This document shows, piece by piece, positions 49,901-58,129 of a DNA stretch of 64,000 nucleotides (position 1 is the stretch's first letter; the number at the start of each line of letters is the position of its first letter). The stretch is from Petaurus breviceps papuanus (lineage: Eukaryota; Chordata; Mammalia; Diprotodontia; Petauridae). The notes beneath the pieces were generated by a model that saw nothing but the letters and a program-made list of their open reading frames with translations, made no database searches and was not told where the DNA came from. The stretch lies in contig JAMXIF010001195.1 in NCBI GenBank assembly GCA_028583685.1, positions 16,430,274 to 16,494,273 of the forward strand, read 5' to 3'. Made by a program: the position numbers and the translations under genes.

Positions 49901-52900
49901 CTCAGTTTCCTGATTCCTACTATTTCCACTAGTTGCTGTTGACTCATTTTCAGTTATATACAACTCTACATGACCCCATTTGGGGTTTTCTTGACAAAGA
50001 TACTAGAGTGGTTTGCCACTTCCTTCCCTAAATCATTATACAAATGAGAAAACTGAGGCAAACAGGGTTAAGTGACTTGCTCAGGATCATATGGCTGAGG
50101 TCAGATTTGAATTCAGGAAGATTAGTGTTCCTGACTCCAGGTCCGGCACTGTGCCTCCTAAATGTTTGTTTCCATTAAACCATTCTATAAATAGGGAATA
50201 TTTTTCTTTCTCAGAGCAAAGAAATACTAACTCACTGAATTTCTAAGGAAACTCCTCCATTTTCATAACTTTTAAAGAATTAAAGTGAGAACAAAGCCCT
50301 AAAAATGTCCATATTATAGCAGCTCTGCCAGAAGGCCATGTGTCCTTGAGGAAATAAGAGGCACATACTTGTAAAAAGAATTACTCAACTTAATTCAGCA
50401 ATTTAGATCTCTGAAGTTATACCTTCACTTGATACATTAAACCAATCTTGAGCCTAGTACAAAAGGCTACAATGACAAAGACACCATGCAGTGTGGCTCC
50501 AGTTATAACCAACACTGCTGGCAAATCCCTAGGTTAGAGCCAAGGAGAAAGACTTTGGCCCTATTTAACCAAGCAAAAGACAGCACATGTGGAGATAGGA
50601 CATATAACAGAACTGATCAAATAATAGAAGGAGCATAAAGTAGTGAACTTCATGGTCCTTGCTTGAACAATAATAACACGTCACATTTATGTAATGCTTC
50701 ACAATTCACAAAATACTCTTGAAAAATCACTAAACACATAACAGCCAGTATGACTAGAAAAAGTTCTTTTATTGAGACCCCCACATAAACATATTATTTC
50801 TGTCAATACATCCAAGATCCAAAAGTGTTCCATGTGTATTGCAAATTATTTTGAGAAATCCTAGATTATGTGACCACTAAGGTCACAGTTCAAACATTCT
50901 CTGATTCTGTCAGATAGTGACAGAAATTCACTACTTCCTCTGGAAAGCAACCATACTCTGAGAGTTAAGTGCTTTTCAATAAAGTATATGATCCTAAAGA
51001 CGAAGTGTTAGTAAACTTCAACTAAAGGTCAAAAAGGGCAGATTCCAATTTTTAATCACAAAATGGCCTTCTTCCCATGGAATAACATCAAGTAGTACTT
51101 CAGTTAATACATCTTTTTTGTCAGCAAAGGATGTTACATAATCTAACAAGACACAGGGCCTCTAGAACACATTCCTTGAAGCTACCCACATTTTACAATC
51201 AAATAGAAAGTAAATGAAATTTATACTTTTAAGAGTCTTCTAGCCAACAAATGTTTTTAAATACATATGGGTAAATCAGTATAGGTTAGATAAACTAAAA
51301 AAAATAAATTTGGTTTATAACACCTAAGGTTTCTCCGAAGTATGAAAAACTAAAGGATAACAACAGTTTACAGATTCAGAAAATGAAATTATGTGTTCAT
51401 AGAGATTTATCACCTTGTCCCATGCCAGGTCCAGACCAGTGAGGCTTCGAACTTAGAATGAGTATTCCAGTTGGGTTCCATGGCTTCTGGATGGTCCCTG
51501 GATAGGATAAGCCATCTCCCCCTAAACTATTAGGAAAAGGCATTTAAGGAGACCCCAAAATCTTGTCTCTCACCTTCTTCCTTTCTCATGGGCTTGTCCC
51601 TTAAAAGATTTGTCAAACACTCCCAGTCTCTCAGCAAACCGTCTTCCCAGTCCCACAAGCTATCCACCAAGTAGGTGACATGTTTATGAAACTAAAAGAG
51701 AATTTTTTAAGATGATATAATATAAGGATCAAGGGCAAACAAAACTACAAAAAAGTCTAATATTCCTTATAAATATAAACCACACCACAAGTAAGTTCCC
51801 CACTTGACTAGTCAGCACCAAAAACAGATCCAGATTTCATTTTTCCATAGTTCCATGGTTATACAGTAGCTAACATAACATATCCCAAACAAGCAAAGAA
51901 TATCATCATCTTACAGGGGACTGTATGAATGTTGCCACTTTACTCCAATCAAAAGCTGACAAATATCAAATCCCAGTAATTCTATAGTTTATCATCAAGT
52001 CTAATTTCAAAACAAAACAAGATGGTTCCACCAGTAAATACTCAGACTTTTAAAAATATTCTCAGGCCTAGTAACACCACTTCCCAGCAAAAAGAAAGTC
52101 TTTTCCTCACCCCATGGCTCAAGAAGAAAGTAATAAGTTTTTTCAAGCGTCTGAGGCTATAAACAAACTTATTTTTCTTCTTGAACTGAGGAGTCTCCTC
52201 TTCACCTGGTGGGAGACAAAAGAGCCTGGGAAGAAAAAAAGAAAAGGAGAGGTTCTCATTCAGCCATGCATATAATCAACCTGCAAAGGATTAGAAATTC
52301 TTTCAGGATTTTGAACTTAAAAACTATCACAAGATTACTATTCATTTAAGTTATTTATCATTGAACTTGGAAACTGTGGAGCTACTAGTTAACTTTTTTT
52401 TTTTTTTGCTTTTTGGAGGGCAATTGTTAGGTGTACTAGTTAACTCTTAAAGGGTCAAAGCACTGGCTACACCCCTAACCTCACTCTAGATAACATCTCC
52501 CCTGACATCACACAATGAAGATCATAGGGTGGGAAGGAGGTTTAGTAGCTATATCAGCACATGGCAGCAGCAAGTCATCATGTCAGACTCCCAGGCCCCT
52601 GCAGAAGTCGGAAGTTCGATATCCATTCCTTCTCTAACGAGGATCCTCAGAAACAAGCCAGATACAGGGAGAAGTGACACAGTTAAAAAGGATTCTCACT
52701 TCTTCTGCGGTTTTAAAATCACCTTTTGAACATTTAAAAGCTCCCAACTACTGCAAATCCCACTATGACAAATAATGTGAAATAAACCGTGATGATGAAT
52801 CATTTCATATTTCACTGTTACACATAACCAGATATTATCAAAAGGATAGGCTGAAAATTGAGTGTGAGGTCCGTGTGGACACTTTCTTAAGAAAGGCTAC

Positions 52901-53367
52901 ACTTTAACATTAAGAAGCAGACAAGGATAAACCCTGGCTTCCACTTTCGGTACTAACCGACGATAAATCAAGTCAGCAAATGAGTAAGATTCCACAATAT
53001 GGGAGGGCAGGGAAGGCGATGCTGACAAATGGTCAGACTTGGGGCTCTTTCCTTTCTTTTTCCTTCTTGAAGATAAGTTTAGGAGAGAGCCCGAGGAACA
53101 AGAAGCCCCCTGCTGACTGCCGACTGAGTAAGGAGGTCGACTGGCTCCCAAAATGGCCCATCTCAGGTTAAACGCCCCTTCCACAGAGCAGACATCTGCT
53201 GCAGCAACACAAACGGGCACAGTAGCTTGATTTTTTAAAGAGTATGATGGAGAAGATACCTTTTGCAGAGCAATTCCCCGGCTACTACAGCTAAGGGTCT
53301 GTATGTCGCATACACAAAATGATACATAGCTTCACATTCCTCTGATGACACTGTATTCTCACAATGC
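29740..53367 (-). CDS. STAG3-like: Divergent STAG/SA cohesin subunit gene, 16 internal exons (partial gene)
   Basis: Stromalin proteins (STAG1, STAG2, meiotic STAG3) are HEAT-repeat subunits that clamp the kleisin (RAD21, or REC8/RAD21L in meiosis) of the nuclear cohesin ring. Sixteen minus-strand exons match the family in order, from a segment aligning with the region just after the stromalin-conservative domain to the 'PPNL.FL..(I/L)SEFS' block before the variable tail. All 16 have AG acceptors and GT donors. Their lengths sum to 1,867 nt, giving 622 codons in one frame with no stop and matching phases at every junction, so the gene looks functional. Identity to recalled human STAG1 in the 204-nt exon is about 46% and to STAG3 about 32% by eye. 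That is too low for STAG1/2, which are nearly invariant in vertebrates. Family membership is near certain; whether it is STAG3 or a fourth paralogue is open. 5' and 3' exons were not identified here. Confidence 0.93.
29977..30140 (-). CDS. STAG3-like: STAG-like gene, exon E15
   Basis: 164 nt; 54 codons plus two bases. After a variable LYQNH...SRKKQ linker it contains [20 protein letters not shown] and ends MIH, matching (I/M)(K/R)(E/D)LARRFAL(T/S)FG...(R)(E/D). The acceptor is GGGTTTTGCAG and the donor is CACAA|GTATGT. The intron to E16 is only 110 bp. Confidence 0.97.
30141..32642 (-). other. Intron E14-E15
   Basis: 2.5 kb. Holds a MIR-like piece (~30240-30300), an L1-tail-like piece (~30660-30775) and a short (CACCCAN)n array at 31844-31893. 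No further feature was recognised. Confidence 0.7.
31844..31893 (+). repeat. Short minisatellite, CACCCAT/CACCCAG units
   Basis: About seven imperfect copies of a 7-base CACCCA(T/G) unit, interspersed with CATAACCCAG. Confidence 0.75.
32643..32744 (-). CDS. STAG3-like: STAG-like gene, exon E14
   Basis: 102 nt, 34 codons, phase 0. It contains [13 protein letters not shown] and [15 protein letters not shown], matching the hallmark YNDYGDIIKETL..(T/A)RQID. The acceptor is TTTTAATTAG and the donor is CAGGAG|GTAAGA. About 20 of 34 residues match recalled STAG1. Confidence 0.97.
32745..33401 (-). other. Intron E13-E14
   Basis: 657 bases, AT-rich. MIR-tail-like 'gcagattttaaagtgctttc' at ~32881 is the only recognisable item. 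Confidence 0.6.
33402..33550 (-). CDS. STAG3-like: STAG-like gene, exon E13
   Basis: 149 nt; two bases complete a split codon, then 49 codons. It contains [20 protein letters not shown] and IYKHYMQ, matching the family (R/K)RR.LLA.(F)(S/C)KL..Y...(D/E)M.AA.(D)(I/V)FKHY. The acceptor is CTTTTCCTAG and the donor is ATGCAG|GTCACT, slightly weak at +4 to +6. Confidence 0.95.
33551..35335 (-). other. Intron E12-E13
   Basis: 1.8 kb, with a reverse SINE at 34228-34500. Elsewhere I see nothing. Confidence 0.7.
34228..34500 (-). repeat. SINE with RTE/BovB-like tail (Mar1-like)
   Basis: 'gtggttcagccatttcagtc', 'gtgtctgactcttcatgatc', 'catattgggttttcttgaca' and 'ctctatccactgtgccacct' follow the marsupial RTE-tailed SINE in reverse. 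Confidence 0.7.
35336..35486 (-). CDS. STAG3-like: STAG-like gene, exon E12
   Basis: 151 nt; 50 codons plus one base. It starts [15 protein letters not shown] and ends VKDHVFGEN, matching AF(M/V)LL.DLL(M/L)IFS.Q...(F)(V/L)MDHVF. The family's GGR(E/D) glycine turn is replaced by acidic DEDED residues. The acceptor is TGTTTTTAG and the donor is GAACA|GTAAGT. Confidence 0.95.
35814..35906 (-). CDS. STAG3-like: STAG-like gene, exon E11
   Basis: 93 nt, 31 codons, phase 0. It contains [17 protein letters not shown] and ends DVNEK, aligning with the weakly conserved family segment L.....F..(V/L)C..CL..V.T.(V/I)(K/Q)EQ. The acceptor is ATATTTTCAG and the donor is GAAAAG|GTTAGT. Confidence 0.9.
36635..36823 (+). 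repeat. MIR-like SINE
   Basis: 'ggcagctatgtggcacaatg', 'gcctcagacgcttactagcc', 'taaaacaggaataacaataa' and 'gttgctgtgaggactgaatg' match in order. It abuts the exon relic. Confidence 0.75.
36824..36911 (-). pseudogene. Decayed partial duplicate of exon E9 and its 5' intron flank
   Basis: About 85 bases here are roughly 89% identical, in the same orientation, to 37719-37806. The match covers the first ~28 bases of exon E9 (AHDLT.W region) plus about 58 bases of the intron before it, including 'acaagaaa' and 'ttattttcttgataacagag'. Two changes remove the acceptor AG. The copy ends abruptly at a MIR-like SINE on its low-coordinate side. It sits in the intron between E10 and E11, so it is not expected to be used. 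Confidence 0.8.
37075..37170 (-). CDS. STAG3-like: STAG-like gene, exon E10
   Basis: 96 nt, 32 codons, phase 0. It contains [16 protein letters not shown], matching (I/V)(V/L).(Q/P)AL..(S/V)(H/Y)(Y/F)(S)ILW.L of stromalins. The acceptor is TTCCTTTCAG and the donor is TCTCAG|GTATGC. Confidence 0.95.
37659..37746 (-). CDS. STAG3-like: STAG-like gene, exon E9
   Basis: 88 nt; one base completes Asn, then 29 codons. It contains AHDLTNW, the family motif (A/T)HDLT.W, and ends GGLPAE where the family has GAMPEQ. The acceptor is ATGGCTTAG and the donor is CTGAG|GTAAAG. A decayed partial copy of its first ~28 bases and the intron in front of it is found at 36824-36911. Confidence 0.95.
37817..38110 (+). 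repeat. L1-like 3' UTR with (CA)n and an N-gap
   Basis: 'ggatccagagaaagaactga' precedes, and 'ctatttgtgtctaatggcag' and A-rich sequence follow, the (CA)n tract at 37890-37993. Ten Ns (37937-37946) mark an unresolved length. Confidence 0.75.
38640..39165 (-). repeat. L1 LINE 3' region, antisense, split by a SINE
   Basis: 'cactcacagtgctggtcact' to 'cactctacttcc' and, after the SINE, 'tttctctgaattccttgtca' parallel the antisense L1 at 12350-12460. Confidence 0.6.
38746..38906 (+). repeat. tRNA-derived marsupial SINE, 'aactggccgtgtaacc' subfamily
   Basis: 'ggggtggcgaggtggcgcag' to 'ttaaccccaattgcttt' plus poly(A). Flanks 'aatcttcccg' and 'gatcttcccg' are the target duplication. Confidence 0.9.
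39200..39425 (-). repeat. MIR-like SINE
   Basis: 'caaagtgctttacaaatact', 'tcctcacaacaagcctggaa' and 'tttgaactcaggtcttcctg' in reverse order of the MIR/CORE-SINE. Confidence 0.75.
39545..39745. mobile_element. hAT-like MITE, related to 28548-28772
   Basis: It begins 'cttaacctggggtctggtgt' and closes near 'gaaggttaacagtcattggt'. The interior shares 'attctatgtatttttgttta' style text with the other copies. Confidence 0.5.
39775..40105 (-). repeat. Antisense L1 fragment
   Basis: T-rich text including 'aaatattttccccactctat' and 'aaaagcttttaaattttaca', typical of antisense L1 3' regions. Confidence 0.5.
41037..41113 (-). CDS. STAG3-like: STAG-like gene, exon E8
   Basis: 77 nt; 25 codons plus two bases of a split Asn codon. 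It reads [10 protein letters not shown] then [10 protein letters not shown], matching the family DDDIYNVLSTLKRLTSFHN; the split codon is completed in E9. The acceptor is CATTTAG and the donor is CACAA|GTAAGA. The phase match at both ends favours this exon over an out-of-phase open stretch near 42000. Confidence 0.92.
41114..42663 (-). other. Intron E7-E8
   Basis: 1.55 kb; MIR-like remnants around 41290-41580. An open stretch at 41976-42060 was considered and rejected as an exon. Confidence 0.7.
42664..42867 (-). CDS. STAG3-like: STAG-like gene, exon E7
   Basis: 204 nt, 68 codons, phase 0. It contains [14 protein letters not shown], then QFAF, then [21 protein letters not shown]. This matches the stromalin segment VLEACSKTYSILC...SQLIDEF.DRF...(V/L)E(D/E)LLQ. 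Counted by eye over 68 residues, about 31 identities with recalled STAG1 and 22 with recalled STAG3. The acceptor is TCTTCGTAG and the donor is CAAGAG|GTAAGT. Confidence 0.97.
42868..45398 (-). other. Intron E6-E7
   Basis: 2.5 kb with MIR-like SINEs (plus, ~43080-43290; minus, ~43735-43905) and an hAT-like MITE (43985-44403). The remainder is unassigned. Confidence 0.7.
43985..44403. mobile_element. hAT-like MITE, longest copy
   Basis: Inverted termini 'aggggttcttaacctggtgt' and 'gttaagaaccctgctct'. It shares the interior '...tttatacatttaaaaacatt' with 28548-28772. No transposase frame. Confidence 0.65.
45399..45488 (-). CDS. STAG3-like: STAG-like gene, exon E6
   Basis: 90 nt, 30 codons, phase 0. 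It contains SDTEKV and [12 protein letters not shown], matching family SADAEKV..LLQIPQYFDLEIY. LQIPQY follows recalled STAG1/2 rather than recalled human STAG3. The acceptor is TTTTTTCTGTAG and the donor is GGAGAAG|GTGAAT. Confidence 0.96.
45581..45673 (-). CDS. STAG3-like: STAG-like gene, exon E5
   Basis: 93 nt, 31 codons, phase 0 at both ends. It contains [13 protein letters not shown] and the hydrophobic [11 protein letters not shown], matching LTAKERKTQ.DDR..LTEHFI..LP.LL.K of the family. The acceptor is CTTTTTCTGCAG and the donor is GGCCAAG|GTGCGG. It is separated from E6 by an intron of only 92 bp. Confidence 0.96.
45740..47060 (+). repeat. Old L1 ORF2 remnant
   Basis: 'aaatcagatggatttacaag' and 'tgaattctattgactattca' (from the PDGFTSEFY region), 'tcaacagatgcaaaaaaaaa' and 'aataagactagaagtaaagc' follow L1 reverse-transcriptase order. 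Full of stops. Confidence 0.75.
47070..48100 (+). repeat. L2 LINE remnant
   Basis: 'accaaaattgttttcatcaa', 'gtcactagcaacctcaaaca', 'atactgctaactcaatagcc' and 'ctggtcaccctaccgccaat' follow the L2 coding order. Confidence 0.7.
48371..48502 (+). repeat. tRNA-derived marsupial SINE, 5'-truncated
   Basis: 'ccctggagtcaggaggacct', 'ggatccggcctcagacactt' and 'cccaactgccctccaaaaag' plus poly(A). It lacks the first ~20 bases of the element. Confidence 0.85.
48768..48859 (-). CDS. STAG3-like: STAG-like gene, exon E4
   Basis: 92 nt; two bases complete a split Asp codon, then 30 codons. It reads [10 protein letters not shown] and [16 protein letters not shown], matching the family motif QES.L.E......RQ..E.HPPVGR. 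The EGHPPVG form resembles recalled STAG3 more than STAG1 (EAHPPVG). The acceptor is CCTTTACAG and the donor is AGAAAA|GTGAGT. Confidence 0.95.
48930..49345 (-). repeat. Antisense L1 3' fragment
   Basis: 'ccaattcacagctccaccaa', 'ctcccataacccctacaata' and 'tttctctattagtgatctag' mirror L1 ORF2 C-terminal text. Confidence 0.65.
49926..50165 (-). repeat. SINE with RTE/BovB-like tail (Mar1-like)
   Basis: 'acatgaccccatttggggtt', 'ttcttgacaaagatactaga', 'gtggtttgccacttccttcc' and 'gttaagtgacttgctcagga', as in the copy at 34228-34500. Confidence 0.75.
51574..51691 (-). CDS. STAG3-like: STAG-like gene, exon E3
   Basis: 118 nt in phase 0, ending with one extra base. It contains YLVDSLWDW and [12 protein letters not shown], the strongly conserved YLVDSLW...L(K/R)DWE block of stromalins. 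The acceptor is CTCTTTTAG and the donor is GAAGAAG|GTGAGA. Confidence 0.95.
52111..52225 (-). CDS. STAG3-like: STAG-like gene, exon E2
   Basis: 115 nt; one base completes a codon from E1, then 38 codons ending in phase 0. It contains a basic stretch and the hydrophobic run [19 protein letters not shown], matching the family segment ending in LVLFFLESE. The acceptor is TTCTTCCCAG and the donor is CATGGG|GTGAGG. This linker is poorly conserved in the family, and the call rests on phase, position and the helix pattern. Confidence 0.88.
52226..53259 (-). other. Intron E1-E2
   Basis: 1.0 kb; contains the very short SINE stub at 52394-52433. The 107-codon minus frame at 52897-53220 begins just after E1 but lacks splice logic. 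Confidence 0.6.
52394..52433 (-). repeat. Extremely truncated SINE stub
   Basis: A T-run, then 'gctttttggagggcaattg', the 3' end of the marsupial SINE in reverse. Both sides carry 'tactagttaac', an 11-bp target duplication. Confidence 0.85.
53260..53367 (-). CDS. STAG3-like: STAG-like gene, first exon seen in window (E1)
   Basis: 108 nt, beginning with one base of a split codon and ending with two. It reads [20 protein letters not shown] followed by AGELLCKR. This corresponds to the family block NEDCENVYHLVY...VAVAAGEFL, which follows the stromalin-conservative domain. The acceptor is a T-rich tract ending CATAG and the donor is AAAAG|GTATCT. The preceding exon, which should encode the end of the SCD region, is not visible upstream to 64000. 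Confidence 0.93.
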
Positions 53368-54189
53368 CTATGGAAAAAAACAGAAGACAATGCTAAGGTT
53401 GTGATTTAAAAGGGTTTTCAAGTACCACACTCAATAGTATTGATTCTAAACAGTTCTATTTAGATAACAATTTATATAAAAAAGATCCCAAAATGTTATT
53501 AGTATTATTGTACTGTTTGATTATAAATGCAGTTTACCTTCTGCACTACAAGTCATGATCCCAATAAACGTTAGTTAGGACTTATTCATTCACAGAAAGG
53601 TTTTCAGAACTACTTCAATTACATATTGATTACACATTATAAATCTGCGGATTAGTCCATGATTTAGTTCTAATCATGAGCCAAATCTGACTCCAAGTAC
53701 TGTGTATCATTTAAACATTACACAGTAATGAAGCTTGTCTCTTAACACAAAAAGTCACAGAGGTATTAGTCTTTTTTCTAGAAATTAGCTTTATAAACAT
53801 CTGTATGGGGTGTGCGTGTATTTATGGTATCACTGCTGGCAAGTGATAAGGTGGTAAACTCTGGCCTATTGTACTTAAAGCCCCTTCAAACATAATAGTG
53901 CTGTGCCATTATATCACAGGATATTATATTTGCATGTCACATCTTTATGCTGCCTTTAACTTTTAAAATAACGTCATATCTATCACCCTATAACATTATA
54001 AAATTATTCAAGAAAAGATCACACACAAGTTTATTATTTCAATGGCATGTTAAGGCATTTAGACAGGAAAGGCTACCCAGTAACATCGGTCATAACAGGG
54101 CCAAGTAAAGGAGCACAACCAAAAACCCAAACCCTACTTACTCTAACCAGCAGGTAACACTCCCTCTTTCATAGCTATCACACTCTAGC

Positions 54190-54730
54190 AGCTTTTTAGA
54201 CCGAATCCATTCCCAGGACCCATCTTTTCCTGTGCCTCCACACTTTTCTCTGAATAACCTTCCTGATATGATCAAGAAGAGAGGCTCCCATCATCTACTA
54301 AATAAAGTATGATGCCAGATTCCAGCACTGAAAGTCCTTTCGAATCTGGCTACAACCTAGTCTCTCACATTATCCTGCATTCTGGCCAATCCCATTCTTC
54401 CCTGCCCCTCCCATTTCTATGCCTTTTCTCACCCCGTCCCTAGAATGCACTCCCCAACCCTTGCCATCCTCCACAGACTGAAGCCTCTCTGTTTTTTCAT
54501 AGCATCATCCGAGAAGCGCTGCCTCCTACTTCACTTACTTCTCTCCCAGTGATCAAGGGATCCTCCAACAGCACTGTGGGTAGACTCGCTCTTTTCAATC
54601 ACCACTCTGCCTAGTTATTTGTGTGCCCGTACTTTCCTGCCTCTGAAGCTCCTAGAGAGCAGGGTCTGTGTCACTTCTAATCACCAGCATACAAGTTAGG
54701 CACTTAAATGCTGAATGTAATACCCCTTTA
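54190..54730 (+). repeat. L2 LINE, 3' end
   Basis: 'ctggctacaacctagtctct', 'cctgcattctggccaatccc', 'cctctgaagctcctagagag' and 'cagggtctgtgtcacttcta' match the L2 3' region. Confidence 0.65.
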
Positions 54731-54804
54731 ACAGTACTTCTCTACTAATAACTGGCTGAAAACACCAATGCTACCCTTCGACAAAAAACAAAATACAAAC
54801 TTAG

Positions 54805-54990
54805 CAGCATAAGAAAGTGGTGGAAACAGGATTTGGAGTCAGAGGAGCTGGGTTCAAATCCTAGCTCTGCTACTTACTACCTGTGTGATTCAGGATAAGT
54901 CACTTCACCTCTCTGGACCTCAGTTTCCTCATCTGTAAAATGAGGGAGTTCTTCACAGGAGCAGGACTGAGAGTAAGAATACATGGAAAT
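54805..54990 (+). repeat. MIR-like SINE
   Basis: 'ggatttggagtcagaggagc', 'ttcaaatcctagctctgcta', 'cctcagtttcctcatctgta' in order. Confidence 0.8.
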
Positions 54991-55249
54991 GCTGTGGCAA
55001 TCTAAGAAATGAGGGTGTACAAGGCATTAAACTATGAATGCCATTATTTCTGACCCAAGATCTGTTTTCATAAAATGAAATGCATTCATAGTTGAAATTG
55101 TACTTAGGTTAATGTGAAACCCACAGTAATTCTTGCTGGCCCTGAGAGATCTTTGATCTGCTTTAGAATGTGAGACTTGTCAAATTAAGTCATGACGTAC
55201 ACTTTGGAATTCTCTTTAAGGGCAGTTATGATTTATATATATATATGTG

Positions 55250-55790
55250 ACTGTCCTCTACAACCAATTCCTATTGCCTATAGGATAAAACAGAAACTCT
55301 TCTGTTCAGCTTTAAGGCCCTAAATAAGCTTAGTCCAACTTACCTTCCCAGCTTCAATGGACATTACTCTCCCTCCCATACTCTGCAATAGAGACAAAAT
55401 GACATTCTCCTTGCACAAAAAACACCCCATATCCTGCGGCTGTGCCTCCTCACACCTGGGATGTTTTCTCTTCTTACCTCTTTCTTAGGGTCCCTCTTTT
55501 ACTTTAAGATGGCAGTTCAAACTGGTCATCTTCTGCATCAGCTTTCCTGGACCCTCCTGCTAGTATTCTCACTCCCAACTTTATATTTAACTACTTTGTA
55601 TATGTTTGCATTTATAAACTTCATATTTATGCTACATGTTGTTTACATATATGACTCATTGATTAGGATATAAGCTCACTTTCAGAAGAGACTGTTTCTA
55701 TGTATTTGTTTCCCCAGAGTCAAGCAAAGGGCCTGGCACAAAATAAATGCTTAATAAATATTTGCTGATTAAATTCCTCAATCCGATTTA
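55250..55790 (+). repeat. L2 LINE, 3' end
   Basis: 'attgcctataggataaaaca' to 'gggcctggcacaaaataaat' and 'gcttaataaatatttgctga', the L2 terminus. Confidence 0.75.
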
Positions 55791-56309
55791 CTGAAAATAA
55801 ATCCTTAGATATGCAGGGCACATCAGTGACAAACTCTTAAAATGGGCATGAGGAGTGACTAAAGAGAATAAAGCTTTTAGACACTAAACTATAATCAGTT
55901 CTTAAACTAAGCTGCAAACATCATATTTAGAAGGCAATGTTGGGACTGAAAGCAAAATAGTCTTTCTGGTGGTATCTGTTCCAAGCTATCTTTGTAAATT
56001 CATTACCGTATTTATAAAATACAAATATGCACTCCCCATGTACCTTACTGGGACAATGTCTTGGTATTATTAATGAGCCTATCCCACCCTCGCTGTTCCT
56101 CTCCCCCCAGTTTTCATTCCTCCAACACAGGTTACTGATAGTACACATTACAATGAGCACACATGCCATAATCATCACATATGGTAACAGTCTCTGTGTT
56201 CTATGGCAGAAAGTGCATCAGCCCTTACAAAGCCATCCTTTGTTAATGAACATCTTCATCCTACCTCAGAGGGAGGTTAAGGCTTAGCCGTGCTCTAACA
56301 CGGGTACAA

Positions 56310-56435
56310 TGGCCCAGCACAACACTAATTTCTTCCCAACTAGATTGCAAGCTCTCGGACAGCAGGGTCTTCTTTCTAGCTTTCTTTCCCAACACCCAGC
56401 ACAGGACCTTCAGGATAATATAATAAATGCTGATG
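56310..56435 (+). repeat. L2 LINE 3' tail
   Basis: 'tagattgcaagctctcggac', 'agcagggtcttctttctagc' and 'acacccagcacaggacct'. Confidence 0.6.
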
Positions 56436-58129
56436 CAATTTAAATCCCTGTATATTAGAAGACAAAGCATCCCTCCTTCTCTGCCTCAATTTTTTTCACC
56501 TTATAATGAAAGATTCCACTAATTTTAAAATTCCCATAATGTCAATCTATAGATGACAAATGCTTAGGGTGTATACTGTGTTAATACATATCCATACATA
56601 TGTGTGTGCCTGCACACGTGCTCAGTCATATTTATTATTATATGCAAAACGAAGCATTTGCCTCTTTGAATGCAATCTCTCTGGGAATAGAGGCTATTTT
56701 GTTTTTGTCTTTGTACGCCCAGTGCTTAGCACATAAAAGGTAAAGCTTTACTGCTAAAGACTTTGAAAACCATTGATTTCAAGAACCTTCATGGACCCTA
56801 GTTTCCTTATCCGTAAAATGGGAAAACTGTGCTTTTTCCTCAGCTCTAACAGTCTATTATGTGTTATAAAATACATTAGAGGTAAACATTATGTTCTTCA
56901 ACATACAGAGTTATGGTGTAATATTGGCTCTCAGAAAAAGAGATTATTCTACAATGTCATGCTACCAGGAACAAGGAGGGAAATAGAAACCAGATTCCTC
57001 ACCAGAAAGGCTATTTGTCAATGACTGCTGAACATCCCGTGACAGTCAATATTGAGAAAACCAACACTGTCATGTGGCAAAATCATCTTTCACTTATTGT
57101 GCTAAAATTCTAGTTGAACCCTACACCTCAGGGCTGTCTTTTGCAGAGCATATGCCCACAAAGAAAGCTCTTTCCTCCAGCAGGCCTATTCACAAGCCAG
57201 CTTCCAAGAGGATCATGGCTTTCCAAACTCTTCAGTACAACAGCACATTTTTCCAACTGCCCATATGATCCAGTTACACTCGTCCTCCCAGTAAAACACT
57301 CAAAACTATTTTCAGAGAGTGGCAGATGGTAAATTAGACACTCCAAGGAATTCTGCCACTAAGCATAGCTTAATAGATTTATGGCTTTTGTCTTTAAACA
57401 GAATAATTTTGTGGGAAACAAGATCTCAAATTATTCAGATCTATAGTTTGTCAGATGAATCAATGGTTCCATTTTCTTTTTTAAAATTCTACATATACAT
57501 GCAGAGAATTGTCCAGTGGCATGAATTATGATAAAGGAAAAAGAAAGAATGAGAAAAGGTAAAAGTAAGGCTTTCCCAAATAAGGCAAATAAATTTGTCT
57601 AAAGTAGTGCTAAAGTCATTGAACATTCCAATGGAAATGTTTCAAAAAAAACTGTTTGATCAAATTCAGTAATTATTAAATGCTTATTAAATACCTTTCT
57701 AAAAGACTCTAGGTCATGAAAATAAAATAAGATACAGACCTCACCTTTAAGGAACTTACACTCTAATACAGGGCTAGTGTGTAAATACTGTAATACTATG
57801 TGTACTATAATACAAGGCAAAATGTGACATCTATAATCACAGAAAGGTCCAGATAAAAGAGTATTTGGGAGCCATGGAAAGAGCAGTGAGCCCAGAGTCA
57901 GACTAGCAGTGCAATAAGACAAGTTAATTTACTTGGGAAATTAAAGACGGAGTGCATTGGAGAGAGATTAGAGGCAATGGTCTCTAAAGACAATGATGGG
58001 TTAAACTAGTGTAATGGCAATAGGAATGAAAAAAATGGGGTCAGGTCTTGACAACTGATTGGATAAGTGGAGTAAAAAAAGGTGAGAGCCAAAGATGACT
58101 ACAATGTGGGATCTGCAAAATAAACAAGA

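Larger units (their letters stand above)
48860..51573 (-). other. Intron E3-E4
   Basis: 2.7 kb with an antisense L1 piece (48930-49345), a MIR-like piece (49735-49925) and an RTE-tailed SINE (49926-50165). 50170-51573 holds nothing recognisable. Confidence 0.7.

Noticed and set aside
52897-53220. 107-codon minus-strand frame just after E1
   Set aside because: Lies within the E1-E2 intron. E1 joins E2 cleanly without it, and it has no family motif.
57074-57346. Overlapping open frames on both strands in non-repeat DNA
   Set aside because: No splice context, no recognisable motif, and mutually shadowing frames.
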